Assembly (NCBI GenBank): GCA_017893485.1
Contig: CM030366.1
Span: forward strand, 182,431,681 to 182,495,680
Length of the DNA stretch: 64,000 nucleotides
Direction: 5' to 3'
Source: Hemerocallis citrina
Taxonomy: Eukaryota > Streptophyta > Magnoliopsida > Asparagales > Asphodelaceae
A program made the translations under genes and the position numbers. Below the pieces are notes generated by a model that had not been told where the DNA came from, made no database searches, and saw only the letters and a list, made by a program, of their open reading frames with translations. How positions within the stretch are numbered: the stretch's first letter is position 1; each line of letters opens with the position of its first letter. Positions 24,074 to 36,610 of the stretch are shown piece after piece.

Positions 24074-24694
24074 TGATATGGCTAAAATGGGGTTTAATCG
24101 GAACCGTCCAAATCGGGCACGAATCTTGAAGCCCGGGGGTAAAACGGTAATTTCACCTACCAATGGGTCTGAGATGGGTACTGGATCTCTTCGTCGAAGA
24201 TCCAATAACCCTCGAACGGATCCACCCTAATCGGGTGCGCGTTTTAACCAGCAAGAAAGCCCGGTCCAGAGGGATAGAATTAGGGTTTCTGATTAGATCC
24301 TAATCAACGGTCCTGATTCACCCCTATCCTTCCACTGGGAATTAGGGATTACATTCCTAATCTGTTTACAAGGAGTATATTCCTTATCAGATCACGGGGA
24401 TTACATTCCTAATCTGCTCCCTAAGACGCCTATAAATACCCCCCATCGATCTCCATTAAGAGGTAATCAATCTTTTGCCAGTTTTTACGCTCTTTCATAA
24501 TCTTCCTTGATTATTGACTTGAGCGTCGGAGGGTGCGTCACCGGAAACAACCCCGGTGTCTCGCACTTTTTGCAGGTACACGGCAGGAGTCAGCGTCAAA
24601 CTCCGATGGAACAGGTATATAGGTTTGCTACTCAGTTTTCCTAAGAACCCACAAATACTATCTGTTTGCCCCCACACCAAATTTAGCGGCAACA
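24074..24694 (+). repeat. 3' LTR of gypsy A
   Basis: 621 bp, one A shorter than the 5' copy and about 19 substitutions different. TATAAATA at 24431-24438. It is followed by CTTAC, the altered target duplication. Confidence 0.93.
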
Positions 24695-24910
24695 CTTACC
24701 AAATTATCTAGCTAAGACCATGGTGGTTTGCATCCTCTGAAATGGTTATGGTTATAAAGAGAACGCACTCTGAAGGCACCGTTCTGTTCCATTTCCCATG
24801 CTTTTATGTCCTGTCCTGGGGCACATTTGGCCATGGATTGCGCTAAAACCAACCGACTGGAGCTTCTCCGGTCTCCGTTGGAGCTGAGTTCTTTACCTTT
24901 AAGGTAAGCT
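24695..24910 (-). pseudogene. Reverse-transcriptase-associated fragment, upstream half
   Basis: The minus-strand frame reads KAWEMEQNGAFRVRSLYNHN, similar in pattern to the W-x-x-x-x-x-G-x-F-x-V-x-S-x-Y segment after LINE-type RT domains. It would continue, across gypsy A, into the fragment at 10703-10985. This is inference from pattern only. Confidence 0.45.
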
Positions 24911-25141
24911 CTCCACCTACTAGGATCTCCTTCAGACTAGCTGGTCTCTAGTCTCAATATGATTATGTTTAGAGGAGGTTAGTTGCATATTTACAAAAAG
25001 TTTACAAAAATTGCGCGTGAGCTCTCTGTCTCTCACACACATACAAAATTGAGCGTGAGCTCTCTCTCCCTCTAGTCAACATATTCTCTTTTATTCCAAT
25101 TGAAATAGTCATTTTGCAATTTGCACAACAATCAGCAAAAA

Positions 25142-25661
25142 TCTATATAATAAAACACAAAGAAAGCCATCAAGTGACTCTCATTTAATAAGGTTGAAAT
25201 CAATAGTCCAGATCTAACCTCATAAAACATATTTTTCCGCCTAAAAGTTTTCCCAAAACTCAAATTCAAATCCCCAAAAATAACTCATTTATTTATTTAT
25301 TTATCTCTCTCTCTCTCACTCATTCTCTCTCTATTTACTCAGAAATTTATATTTCTATATTTCAGTTTTGTAAATTTTTAGATTTTTTATGCATTTTTTT
25401 ATTGCTCATGTTACATTGAAAATATCAAATATTTCATCAACAGTTAAATTTCATCATTTTTCACACTCAAAAGTTCTAAGAAGTTGGATTTTACACCACC
25501 ATTTATAATTATTTTTCAACATATACTAATGGAAATATGGACTTTTATTTACAACTAATTATTATTTTACTATTCAAACTTAAGCTACATAATTATTGTT
25601 TTATTGTTTACAAGATTTTCATATGTTGTATCGTTTCGAACACGTCAAAGGGCAAATCTAG
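25142..25661 (+). mobile_element. Small non-autonomous Helitron (520 bp)
   Basis: It begins TCTATATAATAAAACACAAA after an A and ends CTAG before a T, the A|TC...CTAG|T signature. The first ~120 bp match the 5' ends at 35388 and 42480 (minus), so all three belong to one family. The expected 3' hairpin (around CGTTTCGAACACG) is imperfect. No coding sequence. Confidence 0.65.
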
Positions 25662-25689
25662 TATACACATAAATCTCTTAAAAACTTAG

Positions 25690-26270
25690 TGATGCAGTTT
25701 GTTTTTGGGAGGCGTGTGGATGCACCAGGTGTGAGTTCTTACTCAATTTGTATTGGTGGAGGAAGCTCCGGTGCGGACGACCCTCAGCCGGGTGAACGGT
25801 ACGGATGTAGGCGGGAGTGAGGTGGAGGCTGGATGCTCGGTTCGGATCAGGAGGCTCAGATCCGAGGTCCTGTGTACCTGCAAACGGTCTAGGAACACCG
25901 GGGTTGGTCCCGGTGGCAGACCCTCCGACGATCTAGTCAGCTACTGAGAGAGAGTAACAGTAACTAGGATTTTGAGTGGGAAAGGTTCATTACCTGGATA
26001 AAGGGTAGGGGGTCTGGTATTTATAGGAGAAGCCAACCGGGTCTGGACCCGTTTGGGGCCGGGTCTGGACCCGATTGCTTGTAGGCCTGAAGCAGTAGAA
26101 GCCCAAGTGGTATAGGGCTGACGTGGCAGAGGCTGGGACAGTTTTCAGGCTGACGTGGCAAAGGCCTGGGCGGTTTTCGTGCTGACTAGCGGATCCGAAT
26201 GATCTGGTGGTGCACACTTCATGAGGGGATCTTGTGGCCCAGGAGGAGCCACATTATCTGACCCATATCA
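25690..26270 (-). repeat. 3' LTR of gypsy B
   Basis: 581 bp, plus-strand TGATGCAG...CATATCA. Minus-strand TATAAATA is in the segment near 26015. The sequence after 26270 (GAAGCCCTCC) is the polypurine side on the minus strand. Confidence 0.92.
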
Positions 26271-26509
26271 GAAGCCCTCCACTCCTGGAGGGCTGGATGA
26301 CCAGCCGTGTAGGAGTGGTTCTTTGCCTCTGTAGGAAGAGTGGGGTGGTGTGTGCGGCGAGGAATAGGATCTGTTCCGTCCAGAAGAGACAAGGGGGGTA
26401 GGATGAAGGGATCCCCCATTGGATTCATGTGGGGTGCTGGGCACAGGTTAGTCGGAGCAATGCTTGCCGAGCGCCTAGGGTCGGCAGACGAGCGTTGAGG
26501 GTTGGGGGT

Positions 26510-27240
26510 TGAGCTTCGAGGGTCGGCAGACGATCCCCTTGCTAGTTGGAAGAGCAAGGGGCAGCCAAGGTCTGTTGAGTTGGAGCTCGGCTCACCGAGC
26601 AACGAGGGTCGGTAGATGAGCTTCGAGGGTCGGCAGACGATCCCCTCGCTAGTTGGAAGAGCAAGGGAATGCCAAAGTCTATTGAGTTGGAGCTCGGCTC
26701 ACCGAACGTCGAGGGTCGGTAGACGAGCTTTGAGGGTCGGCAGACGATCCCTTCGCTAGTTGGAAGAGCAAGGGAATGCCAAAGTCTGTTGAGTTGGAGC
26801 TCGGCTCACCGAGCGTCGAAGGTCGGTAGGTGAGCTTCGAGGGTCGGCAGACGATCCCCTCGCTAGTTAGAAAAGCAAGCGGATGCGAAAGTCTGTTTAG
26901 TTGGAGCTCGGCTCACCGAGCGTCGAGGGTCGGCAGACGATCCCCTCGCTAGTTGGAAGAGCAAGGGGATGCCAAAGTCTGTTGAGTTGGAGCTCGGCTC
27001 ACCGAGTGTTGAGGGTCGGTAGATGAGCTTCGAGGGTCGGCAGACGATCCCCTCGCTAGTTGGAAGAGCAAGGGGATGCTAAAGTCTGTTGAGTTGGAGC
27101 TCGGCTCACCAAGCGAAAAGGGTCGGTAGGCGAGTGTTGAGGGCCGGCAGACGATCCACTTGCTAGTTGAAAGAGCAAGGGGATGCCGAAGTCTGTCGAG
27201 CAGGGGTCTTCTTGCCGAGTATGGGGGTCGGCAGACGAAC
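26510..27240 (-). repeat. 107-bp tandem array in gypsy B (about 7 copies)
   Basis: Units beginning CTTCGAGGGTCGGCAGACGA at 26514, 26621, 26728 and 26835, then less regular, each with GCTAGTTGGAAGAGCAAGGG and GGAGCTCGGCTCACCGAGCG. The GGGTCGGC(A/G)GACGA core recurs in the array of element C (43790-45380). Confidence 0.85.
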
Positions 27241-28250
27241 CCCTCGTTTGTTGGATAGAGGGGGTCTTGGGGATCGCGGTGTGGTCCGAGCTCCGAACCT
27301 CCTGTGAATAGAGAGGGATTCTGGGGCTCACGGTATCATCCGAGCTCTGAGCCCCCTTTCGAGTAGAGAAGGATTTTTGGGGCTCGCAGTGCCATCCAAG
27401 CTCCGAGCTTCCTATGAAAAAAGGAGAAGATACTGGGGCTCGCGGTGCCATCCGAGCTCCAAGCCTCCTATGAAAATAGGAGAAGATACTGGGGATCGCG
27501 GTGCCATCTGAGCTCCGAACCTCCTATGAGATAGGGGAAGTTTTTGGGGCTCGTGGTGCCATCCGAGCTCCGAGCCTCCTAGGAAAATAGGAGAAGATAC
27601 TGGGGCTTGCGGTGCCATCCGAGCTCCGAGCCTCCTGTGAGATAGGGAAGATACTGGGGCTCGTGGCGCCATCCGAGCTCCGAGCCTCCTGTAAGATAGG
27701 GGAAGATATTGGGGCTCGCGGTATCATCCGAGCGTCGAGCTTCCTATAAGATAGAAGAAATTTTGGGGCTCCCGGTGCCATCCGAGCTCCGAGCATCCTC
27801 TGAAAAATAGGAGAAGATACTGGGGCTCGCGGTATCATCCGAGCGTCGAGCTTCCTGTGAGATAGGAGAAAATTTCGGGGCTCGCTGTGCCATCTGAGCT
27901 CCGAGCGTCCTCTGAAAAATAGGAGAAGATACTGGGGCTTGCGGTGCCATCCGAGCTCCGAACCTCCTATGAGATATGGGAAGTTTTTGGGGCTCGCTGT
28001 GCCATCCGAGCTCCGAGCCTCCTATGAAAATAGAAGAAGACACTGGGGCTCGCGGTGTCATCCGAGCTCCGAGCCTCATATGAGATAGGGGAAGATTCTG
28101 GGGCTCGCGGTGCCATCCGAGCTCCGAGTCTCCTGTGAGATAGGGGAAAATTTTGAGGCTCGCGGTGCCATCCGAGCTCCGAGCGTCCTATGAAAATAGG
28201 AGAAGAAACTGGGGCTCGTGGTACCATCCGATTGTCGAGCTTTCTAACTT
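27240..28250 (-). repeat. 56-60-bp tandem array in gypsy B (about 17 copies)
   Basis: Units of the form GGGGCTCGCGGTGCCATCCG + AGCTCCGAGCCTCC + TATGAAAATAGGAGAAG. The CCTCCTAT...ATAGGAG inverted repeat in many copies can form a short hairpin. ATCCGAG...CGAGCC is shared with the unit in element C. Long open frames through this array are a by-product of the repeat. Confidence 0.88.
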
Positions 28251-28423
28251 ATAGGAAAAAGTTTGGAATATGACCTGGGGGCATTAGGGTAATTTAGTGC
28301 CAAGTGCTGACATCATGTGCGCAAGAATCGAGGCGACTCTAGATCTTAGTGGCCATTAGATCTTGATGATTAAGATCCAATGGCCAGATCTAATTGCGAA
28401 AATCGAAGAGTCGCTTTCTCCGC

Positions 28424-28430
28424 TATAAAT
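28424..28430 (+). promoter_or_regulatory. TATA box of antisense gene in gypsy B
   Basis: GCTATAAATC, preceded by AATCGAAGAGTCGCT and followed by a C/T-rich leader. The block from about 28369 to 28430 aligns with the block before the antisense gene of C (46857-46914). Confidence 0.7.
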
Positions 28431-28568
28431 CTCCCCCTCCCCACTTTTCTTTTCTTCATTTCTTTACTGTCGCTTTCCAATTTTATAAGAACAGGGTCTT
28501 ACTTGCCATCGGCAATATTTTTCGGTGATCGCACGGTGCACATTTCAGGTTAGTATTTCTGTTTAGCA

Positions 28569-31500
28569 ATGTCGCGCTCTCAGTCCAGATCCGAGGCCAG
28601 CTCGTCAGGCCGCTCTGCGAAGGAAGCCAAATCAGATACGTCCTCGTCCCTGAGCAAATATAAGGTTAAGGAGGAGGTTCTGACCGACCCTGGATCAGAT
28701 AGGGACGGTGACATCGTTTTTGTCGTGTCGCCGCTGAGATTCCGAAGGTTGGGGAAGGAGCCCGTGGATAAGGGCGAGGAGGAGGACGAGGAAGGTCGGG
28801 ATGTCGAGGATGATGAGGATCAAGAGGGTCAGGATGGCGAGGATGATGAGGAGGATGAGGATCAGGGTGCCGAGGTTGATGAGGAGGATGTCGAGGATGA
28901 GGAGGAGGATGTCGAGGGACAGGGTGCTGTTGAGGATGATGAAGAGGAAGATGAAGGGGATTCCGCTCAGGAAGGTGCTGGCGAAGGCACAGCAGGAGGG
29001 GCAGTCGGTGTGGAGGACGACCTTCCGCCTCTGCCACCTTTGTCGACGTCGTCTCCCGAGAGGAAGGCTTGCCCTCGTCGGAAGAAGAGGAAGTTAAACC
29101 TTCCGGATAGTCCCCCTCCTCCAGACAAGTATGCCCCTAGACCGGGGTTCGAATTTTCCTCGGTCTCCTTTAAAAATCCGGGGTCGATCAGGATGTACCC
29201 CGACGATGTCAAAGATACCGACCCTCTTCCTTCCGTACCGGGCGAGTAGAGCTGGGTGAAGATTCGGATGGACAGCATCCAGTGTGTCTTGAAGGCGGAC
29301 TACCTTCACATTTTGAGGGTGGCCTACTTCATTCCTCGGGAGTTTGAAGTCTTTATTCCGAGCCCCGGCATTCGACCCACTACAACCCTTGCACCGGGCT
29401 ATTGCATCTTTCCCGAGGATGCCTTTGTCTCGGGACTGAGGCTGCCGCTGCACCCCTTCGTCAAGAGGGTTTTAAATTGGGCGAAGCTAAGCCCGATGCA
29501 GTATGGCCCAAACTCTTGGAAGAACTTGATTTGTTTCATCTTGAAGTGCCAAGAGAAGGGTGTGAAACCAAGGTTGACATACTTCCGAGCCATCTTAGGG
29601 ATCAGCTCGCTCGGCGATGCAAAGGGGATTTTTTACTTCTCGCCTAGGCCCCATAAAAGGTGATGCACGGCCATCCGGATTCCATCAAAGGGTGGAAAGA
29701 GAAATACTTCGTGGTCCGGAGCGAGATGTCTTGGGGGATTCCAACCTCTTGGAATTTCTTCAAGCCGAACCACAGACCTCCGAAGCGGAGTGACTTGTCA
29801 GAAAAGGAGTGGAAGGTGGTTGAAAAAATTGTTGGGGGGCACAGCATAGCATGGCTTCGAGTGACAGAGGTGCACCTGGCCCGGGCCGGACTGAGCCCAG
29901 CCAACCCTAGTATGTTTTCATTCTGAATTTTTGTATCTTTCTGCCTTCGTGTTAACATTAGCCTTTCTTTTTTATTTTTGCAGAGATGACGTCCCAGCAG
30001 GTTGATGATAGGCGTGCCTTGATTGCGGCCGCCGGGAAGAGGAGGAAGAAGAAGGCGAAGGAGGCGGAGAAGGAAAAGCTGGCCGCCTAGGGTGCGGGGT
30101 ACAGGAAGGGACCAACTCCGGCGGCCGAGGAGCCTTCTCCCCGAAGAAGACCAAGAAGCACCACCCCCATACGCCGAGGGTGCCTCAGGATGCGGGGGGC
30201 AGTTCTGGCAGCAAGAGGACCGTCGAGGCCCCGGGGCAGAGGCTTCCCCCACTTCGGCCCTCCGCTGAGGAGATGGTGGGGCAACAGGGGATGCGGCCCT
30301 TCGCTCCTGATTGGTCGATTGTACAGGAGGACTCCTTGGTCGAGGGTCCCGTGGCCATCGAGTTTGTCAGGAAGGTCACCACCGAGCGGGATCGGATGGC
30401 GCTGGCGACGCAGACGTCTGACCAGGCCTTCATGCATTGGTCTCAGGCATCGATCTCCGTAAGTGTTTGAGACTTTGTATTTGGTTTGGGTACTAGAATT
30501 TTTCTGACTTCTTCTTCCCCGGACAGGCGATGCTTCACAGGCAGCACTTTCAGAAGTGCTTGGAAAAGGAGATCCTCATTGAGAAGAGGAACACGGAGAA
30601 GTATCTCTGCGAGCTGAATAAGGCGACGGACGAGCTGAATGAGGCGAAGAGCATGACAGCCGTCCACGAGGCCCAGATGGCCTCACTCATGGACCACCAC
30701 AAGAAGGATGTGGAGCGCCTTGAGCAGAAGATCGAGGATGAGGCGAAGAAGGGGAGGAAGACCCTGGAGCGGATGGAGATCGCCTTGGCGGATGTTTTCA
30801 TCATGGCGCAGGACGAGGCCTACGATCTTGCCAAGGAGCATTTTCGAAGGATCTATCCGGACCAGAACGTCGACCACCTCCACTACAACTGGCAGCCAGA
30901 TCTTTCACCGACACCGGGTGGCGAGGAAATGGGTGACAAAGAGGTGCCACCTCCCCCGAAGCATAGATTAGGTTATTCTTCCTTTTTCATACATGCCTCG
31001 CGCGGACTGGCCACCAATTTTGTAGCAAAATTTTGAAAGTAATGAAATATAGTTTTTTTGCCGAGGCTACGTAACTTACACAATTTTTAGACTCCTTTGT
31101 GAATGGTTGTCTTCTCTCGTCTTTTTGGTAGACGCACGAGGTCTCGGGTGCCGACCCTATTTCCACCGAGGGATCCCTGGTCCGGGCGGGGAAGGAGGCC
31201 ATGGAGGCATCTCTGGCTCGTCAGCGAAAACAGGCTCGGGATCGTGCGGCCACCGTGAACTATTTCATGAACAAATCTAGGGAGCTCGGTCTGGAGGTGG
31301 CTCGTCTGAAGAAAGCCATAGCCGACCGGAATTGGTGGGTAATCGAGACGGACTGGTCGATCTCGGATGCCTCGAGAGAGCGGTCGGCTTCGGAGTCTGC
31401 TCTTCGCGAAGCTATGGTCGAGAAGGAGTTGGAGATACGCAGGCTGAAGCTGGTGCTGGGCGCGGGTTTGATCGAGCAGGCGAGCAACTCGGTACCGGGG

Positions 31501-31632
31501 CGGTCTCCGACCTTTTTATTGGAGGGGGCCCAGCTTGATGATGCGGGAAGCTCGGTGGCAGGGGTGACTTCCCTGGTCTATCCGACCGAGCATGAGAGGA
31601 AACACGAAGGGAGTGCGGAATTCGAGTTTTAA
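28569..31632 (+). pseudogene. Antisense gene of gypsy B, disrupted copy
   Basis: Same four-exon model as in A and C: exons about 28569-29909, 29984-30458, 30527-30943 and 31132-31632, with GTATGT, GTAAGT and GAG|GT donors and AG acceptors at the equivalent points. Exon 1 gives an SR-rich start, a long Asp/Glu run (about residues 75-140) and the Transposase_28-like region (PSPGIRPTT, LRLPLHPFVK, YGPNSWKNLICFIL). It is broken by TAG at 29247-29249, a frame change near 29658 and a TAG plus frame change in exon 2 near 30088. Exons 3 and 4 are open and coiled-coil-like. It cannot make the full product. Confidence 0.8.
31002..31015 (+). promoter_or_regulatory. 14-nt motif GCGGACTGGCCACC in intron 3 of the antisense gene (B)
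   Basis: Identical to the copies in A and C and at the same place, just before the intron-retained stop and the poly(A)-like AATGAAATATAG. Confidence 0.55.
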
Positions 31633-32221
31633 GCCGAGCGTGAGTGAGTTGTAAGCTGTTCATTGTATTTGTACCGCCGTTACTGGCGAGCGATGAGTAA
31701 TAATAAGAACATTCAGTTTTCTGAACTTTGATAGTCTCATTGGGCGAGAATTGTTGTCGAACTCGGCATGGAGGAGGTCACCGCCGAGGTGACATGGTGC
31801 AGTGGGCGCATACGCAGTGGCATTTCGCCTTTCGATAGTCATAAATGGCGATGTTTCGTCTCCCAACGAGCATTTATGGCAACGTTTCGCCTTCCACCGT
31901 TTGGGGTTCCCAGACGCAATAACTGCACGTCTCAGAGGGCTACATAACCTCCACTCCCCCTTGCTGGTTGTCAAGAAGTGAGAGTGTCTGATCTCACTTG
32001 ACTTGGGTGCCTGCCGAAGGTGGGCGCTCCAAAATTAAAATTTTTCCGAGGGCTCCGGATTGGAGGCTCACCAATCACCCTCGAACAATTCGGGGTTTTG
32101 GCCTTGAGGGCCGTAAGACCCTGGGTTGTTCGTTGGTGAGTGGTGGGCCAACCAATTGGTTCCGAGGGTAGGAGAGAGCCAAGGGTCGGTGGCTCCCCTA
32201 CCGTCCTCGATCAGTTCAGGA
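31633..32221. other. Gypsy B segment beyond the antisense gene, non-coding
   Basis: GC-richer than the flanks. It has short imperfect repeats (CTCCGGATTGGAGG, CCGAGGG) and no coding domain. In element C the equivalent interval leads into tandem arrays and then pol; here it ends abruptly inside the LTR inner edge at about 32222. Confidence 0.6.
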
Positions 32222-32790
32222 TTTTGGGAGGCGTGTGGATGCACCAGGTGTGAGTTCTTATTCAATTTGTATTGGTGGAGGAAGCTCCGGTGCGGACGAC
32301 CCTCAGCCGGGTGAACGGTACGGATGTAGGCGGGAGTGGGGTGGAGGCTGGATGCTCGGTTCGGATCAGGAGGCTCGGATCCGAGGTCCTGTGTACCTGC
32401 AGACGGTCTAGGAACACCGGGGTTGGTCCCGGTGGCAGACCCTCCGACGATCTAGTTAGCTACTGAGAGAGAGTAATAGTAACTAGGGTTTTGAGTGGGA
32501 AAGATTCATTACCTGGATAAAGGGTAGGGGGTCTGGTATTTATAGGAGAAGCCAACCGGGTCTGGATCCGTTTGGGGCCGGGTCTGGACCCGGTCGCCTG
32601 TGGGCCTGAAGCGGTAGAAGTCCAAGTGGTATAGGGCTGACGTGGCAGAGGCCGGGACGGTTTCCAGGCTGACGTGACAGAGGCCTGGACGGTTTTCGTA
32701 CTGACGTGGTGGATCTGGATGATCCGGTGGTACACATTTCATGAGAAGATCTTGTGGCCCAGAAGAGACCACGTCATCTGATCCATATCA
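32222..32790 (-). repeat. 5' LTR of gypsy B, inner edge truncated
   Basis: Matches 25690-26270 from about its 13th base on; the bases TGATGCAGTTTG and the adjacent primer binding site are absent. It ends CATATCA and is followed by CTTAG. Confidence 0.9.
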
Positions 32791-32795
32791 CTTAG

Positions 32796-33280
32796 GATGA
32801 TGATTAGATGCGAGAGCCTTGCCTTTCAATAGCAGCTAACGTGGAAAATCATTTTGGTAGCGACCATTTTTCTTTAATTTCTTATTCTTCTTTTCTTTTA
32901 TGTTTCTGTTTTTTTTTCCTTTTTACTTTCTCATACGGATTGCACAATAAAATAAAATGCGTGTTCAGTAAGAATGAATAGATTTCATCTCTGTCCTATC
33001 AAAACATGTACTATCTCTACTATTGAGCAAATGTGTGATTAAGATGTATTCCATTAAAAGTTCCTTTTTCCAAGTATCATATTATCCTTATCGATGAAGT
33101 GTGTTATGAAGCGACAAAACCTGTTCATGCTCTTATGAACATGAAAACAAATGGTAGGGCAGTAGAACACTGTCTACTCTCGCTTTTCACCATGTGCACT
33201 GAAAAATATTTCACTTTACAAGATCTACTTGAGATGGAGAGAAGATCTTGTAGAGAGCCAACTACTGGATCTTCATATTG
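32796..33280. other. Intergenic DNA, no gene recognised
   Basis: AT-rich with T-rich tracts; no domain, repeat family or RNA gene seen. Confidence 0.55.
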
Positions 33281-33333
33281 ATATGAGAACATGGTCCAAC
33301 AAATACGAATTCTGTGACAGAATTCGTATTTGT

Positions 33334-34067
<734 letters not shown>

Positions 34068-34254
34068 TCACATGCACACTTTTTGGAATATTTGAAAAAT
34101 AGTGCATATATATATATGGGTTAAAATAGTGCATAATATATATCTATATATACACACACTCATCAATTGATCATTTATTAAATGTGCAAGTTGCTCATAT
34201 CCCTTTTATCTATATATATATGTATTATAATAAATGAGCAAGTTGCTCATATCC

Positions 34255-34294
<40 letters not shown>

Positions 34295-35387
34295 TATACT
34301 AATAGGAGAGAGTGAGTCAACCTCTCTCTTCTATCTATTTTGAAATAAAAAAAAGAAGAACAAAAAGAAGATTTCGCATTTATTAACACATATAATACGT
34401 ACATTTTTATTATTAAAAAAACAATATAAAAGTCCCAAACCCATAAAGCTGATACTTAATTTCTAGAACTGGGCTTTACTCATTAAGTGTTCGATGAAAT
34501 GTCAAAGTAGCACGCAACGTGTTGGTAAAAAAATGGTTTTGAAATTTTTTGTTTAACTAAATCAATTGTATGTATATGTATGGTGATTAGTTTCTGAAAC
34601 TTTAGTTTACTACCTCATTTTATTTTCAATTTCTAATCTGTGTTTTTGAAATCCCTAAATTTGAATTTGGGGAAAAGTACGGGTTGAAGATGAGGATGAC
34701 TGCGGTATCAGGGCCAAGAATGAGATTTGCTATGGAGGTAGTTGGTGGAGAGTAGGGTGAGGCAGATGGAGAGGTGGAGGGGGATGTTGGAGAAAGGGAC
34801 GTCGCTGCGGTTAAGGACGACGGAGACATGGGAGATGAGGGAGAAGACATCTGATAGGGTGTGAATTTGGGAGGGGGGGGGGGGGGGGGGAGGGGACGGG
34901 AGGGTTGAAATGAGGCGGGTGAAGGTTTGTGTGTTGCTGGTCATGATGTATATAAAGGCCGGACTGTGAGCATATTTTTAAGGCTACTTTCACTAAACCA
35001 TACTCTGAAGATTTAATTTCTCTCAATTCTCTCACACTTTTTTAAAGTTCTATATAATTTTATGAGTTCATTAAAATTATTTTAGTTTGTGCAATTTACA
35101 CCGAGTAACACTAGTTGATCTATACATATAAATTAGTCTAAATATGTAAAATCAAATCATTTGAAATTTCTTTGCCCATCCATCATGTGACTATAAAAAA
35201 TAACATTTTTCAGCCATACAATTTTGTAACACTTCAATGGATGAGCAAATGAATTTCAAATAATTTGATTTTACTTACTTAGACTAATTTATATGTGTAG
35301 ATTAATGTGAACGATTCGGATCGTCGATACGAAGTCGGAAAGGCCGAATGCACATAGAAGCCTAGTGCACAACGGAACTTATATATA
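34068..35387. other. Intergenic DNA with simple repeats
   Basis: (TA)n at about 34258-34290 and an 18-G run at 34873-34890. Minus-strand Pro/Ser-rich open frames between 34626 and 35035 result from the G/C-run composition; no recognised domain. Confidence 0.55.
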
Positions 35388-35531
35388 TCTATATAATAAA
35401 ACACAAAGAAAGCTATCAAGTAGCTCTCTTTCAATCCCCCCAAAATCAAAGGCCCAGATCTAACCTCATAAAACACATCCCCCCCCCCCCCCCACACACA
35501 CACACACAAAACACCTCCTTTATTTATTTAA

Positions 35532-35572
<41 letters not shown>

Positions 35573-35574
35573 CA
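35388..35574 (+). mobile_element. Helitron 5' end fragment
   Basis: It begins A|TCTATATAATAAAACACAAA and follows the 25142 family sequence for about 120 bp, then a 15-C run (35479-35493) and CA/CT/TA tracts. It stops at the 3' terminus of the opposite-strand Helitron at 35575. No own 3' end was found, so it is truncated or interrupted by that insertion. Confidence 0.65.
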
Positions 35575-36179
35575 CTAGGTATGCCCGTGGCACGTGCCTA
35601 CGGCACGTATTCGGAACTGCATATAAATTTATTTGGAGTTATTTGGTTGGATGAACTGCATATAAACTTATGCATTATACATGCTAAGATCAAAAGTCAT
35701 TCACTATAACTTTTTATACATCTTTAACAATTATTCGTTAAATTGTTTCAGTTTTTTAGGAATTTATCTTTATTCCCTTAAATATCTAATTATTGACTTA
35801 TCCAATTCTTCAAAAAGCTAGATTTTTTTAAAGAAATGTGAGGACATTAATTAAAAATATGCACCATGACAGGAAAAAAAACTGATTGTAAACAGATACA
35901 ACCACCTTTCTAATACAATCATCTACTATATACAGGCCTCCTTTGAAATTATATGTTGATTCTCATTTAAGACTTTTGGTGGTTGATTCTCTCCTTTGGT
36001 GTGTTGGTGTAGGCAGTGATGCAAAACACTATATGATCTGAATAATTATTTCAAGCTTGTTGTATTTATTCTTGATTATATATCTATCATATCCTAGTTG
36101 GCGTGGCACCCCAATGCAGCCCTAGTTATGAATAGTGTGTTCTGAGCCTACTGGTTTTTTTAAACCACGTGGTCTGTGT

Positions 36180-36610
36180 CTGTTGTTCTGAGCTTACAAA
36201 ATTTGAAACTTCATGTTCAGCTTCTGTTTGTCTTGAGCGTACACAATTTGATACTTCATGTTCAGTTTCTGCTGTTCATTTTCTGTTTGTTCTGAGTTAA
36301 CAAAATTTGATACTTCATGATGTGTTTTTGTTTGTTCTGGGTTTACCAAATTTGATACTACATGTTGTGTTTGTGTTTGTTATGAGCTTACAAAATTTGA
36401 TACATCAGGCTCTGTTTGTGTTATTTATGAGCTTACAAAATTACACACTTCATGCTCTGTTTCTGTTTGTTCTGAGCTAACAAAATTTGACACTACATGC
36501 TCTGTTTATGTTTGTTCTGAGCTTACAAAATTTGATACTTCATGATCTATTTGTGTTAGTTCTGAGCTTACAAACTTTGACACTTCATGCTCTGTCTGTT
36601 TGACACTTCA
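36180..36610. repeat. About 45-57-bp minisatellite in the Helitron (about 9 copies)
   Basis: Repeats of TTCTGAGCTTACAAAATTTG followed by ATACTTCATGCTCTGTTTGT with variable spacing, at about 36190, 36235, 36293, 36338, 36392, 36428, 36474, 36518 and 36564. They lie near the Helitron 3' end. Confidence 0.85.

Larger units (their letters stand above)
11016..24694 (+). mobile_element. Gypsy element A: Tat-type Ty3/gypsy retrotransposon with antisense gene (13,679 bp)
   Basis: LTRs of 622 and 621 bp (11016-11637, 24074-24694) begin TGATATGG and end GGCAACA. The flanking 5-mers CTTTC and CTTAC are a duplication with one change. Inside are a decayed primer binding site, a broken gag-pol (11709-17439), a 113-bp tandem array (17615-18700), a four-exon gene on the minus strand (22263 to 19009), a 58-bp array (22719-23524) and a polypurine tract. 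Two RNase H domains before the integrase and the 3' antisense gene point to the Tat lineage. I count about 19 substitutions between the LTRs (about 3.1%, near 1.2 million years at an assumed 1.3e-8 rate). Confidence 0.93.
25690..32790 (-). mobile_element. Gypsy element B: internally deleted Tat-type retrotransposon (7,101 bp)
   Basis: The LTRs at 25690-26270 and 32222-32790 are related to those of element C; the 5-bp duplication CTTAG flanks both sides (25685-25689, 32791-32795). The polarity is minus. Between the LTRs are two tandem arrays (26510-28250), the antisense gene (28569-31632) and a short non-coding segment, but no gag, protease, RT or integrase. The primer binding site and the first ~12 bp of the inner edge of the 32222-32790 LTR are missing. 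LTR divergence is about 7% (35-40 differences, mostly transitions), making this the oldest of the three gypsy insertions. Confidence 0.93.

Noticed and set aside
27056..28227. Chain of minus-strand open frames with repeated SSPIF/ARMAPRAP motifs
   Set aside because: Translation of the gypsy B repeat array.
33099..33281. Small 60-aa plus-strand frame
   Set aside because: No motif, no splice context and no conservation argument; expected by chance in 64 kb.
34626..35035. Proline-rich minus-strand frames that could be a gene
   Set aside because: Driven by a G/C homopolymer and CT-rich composition, overlapping in several frames, no splice-linked neighbour or known motif.
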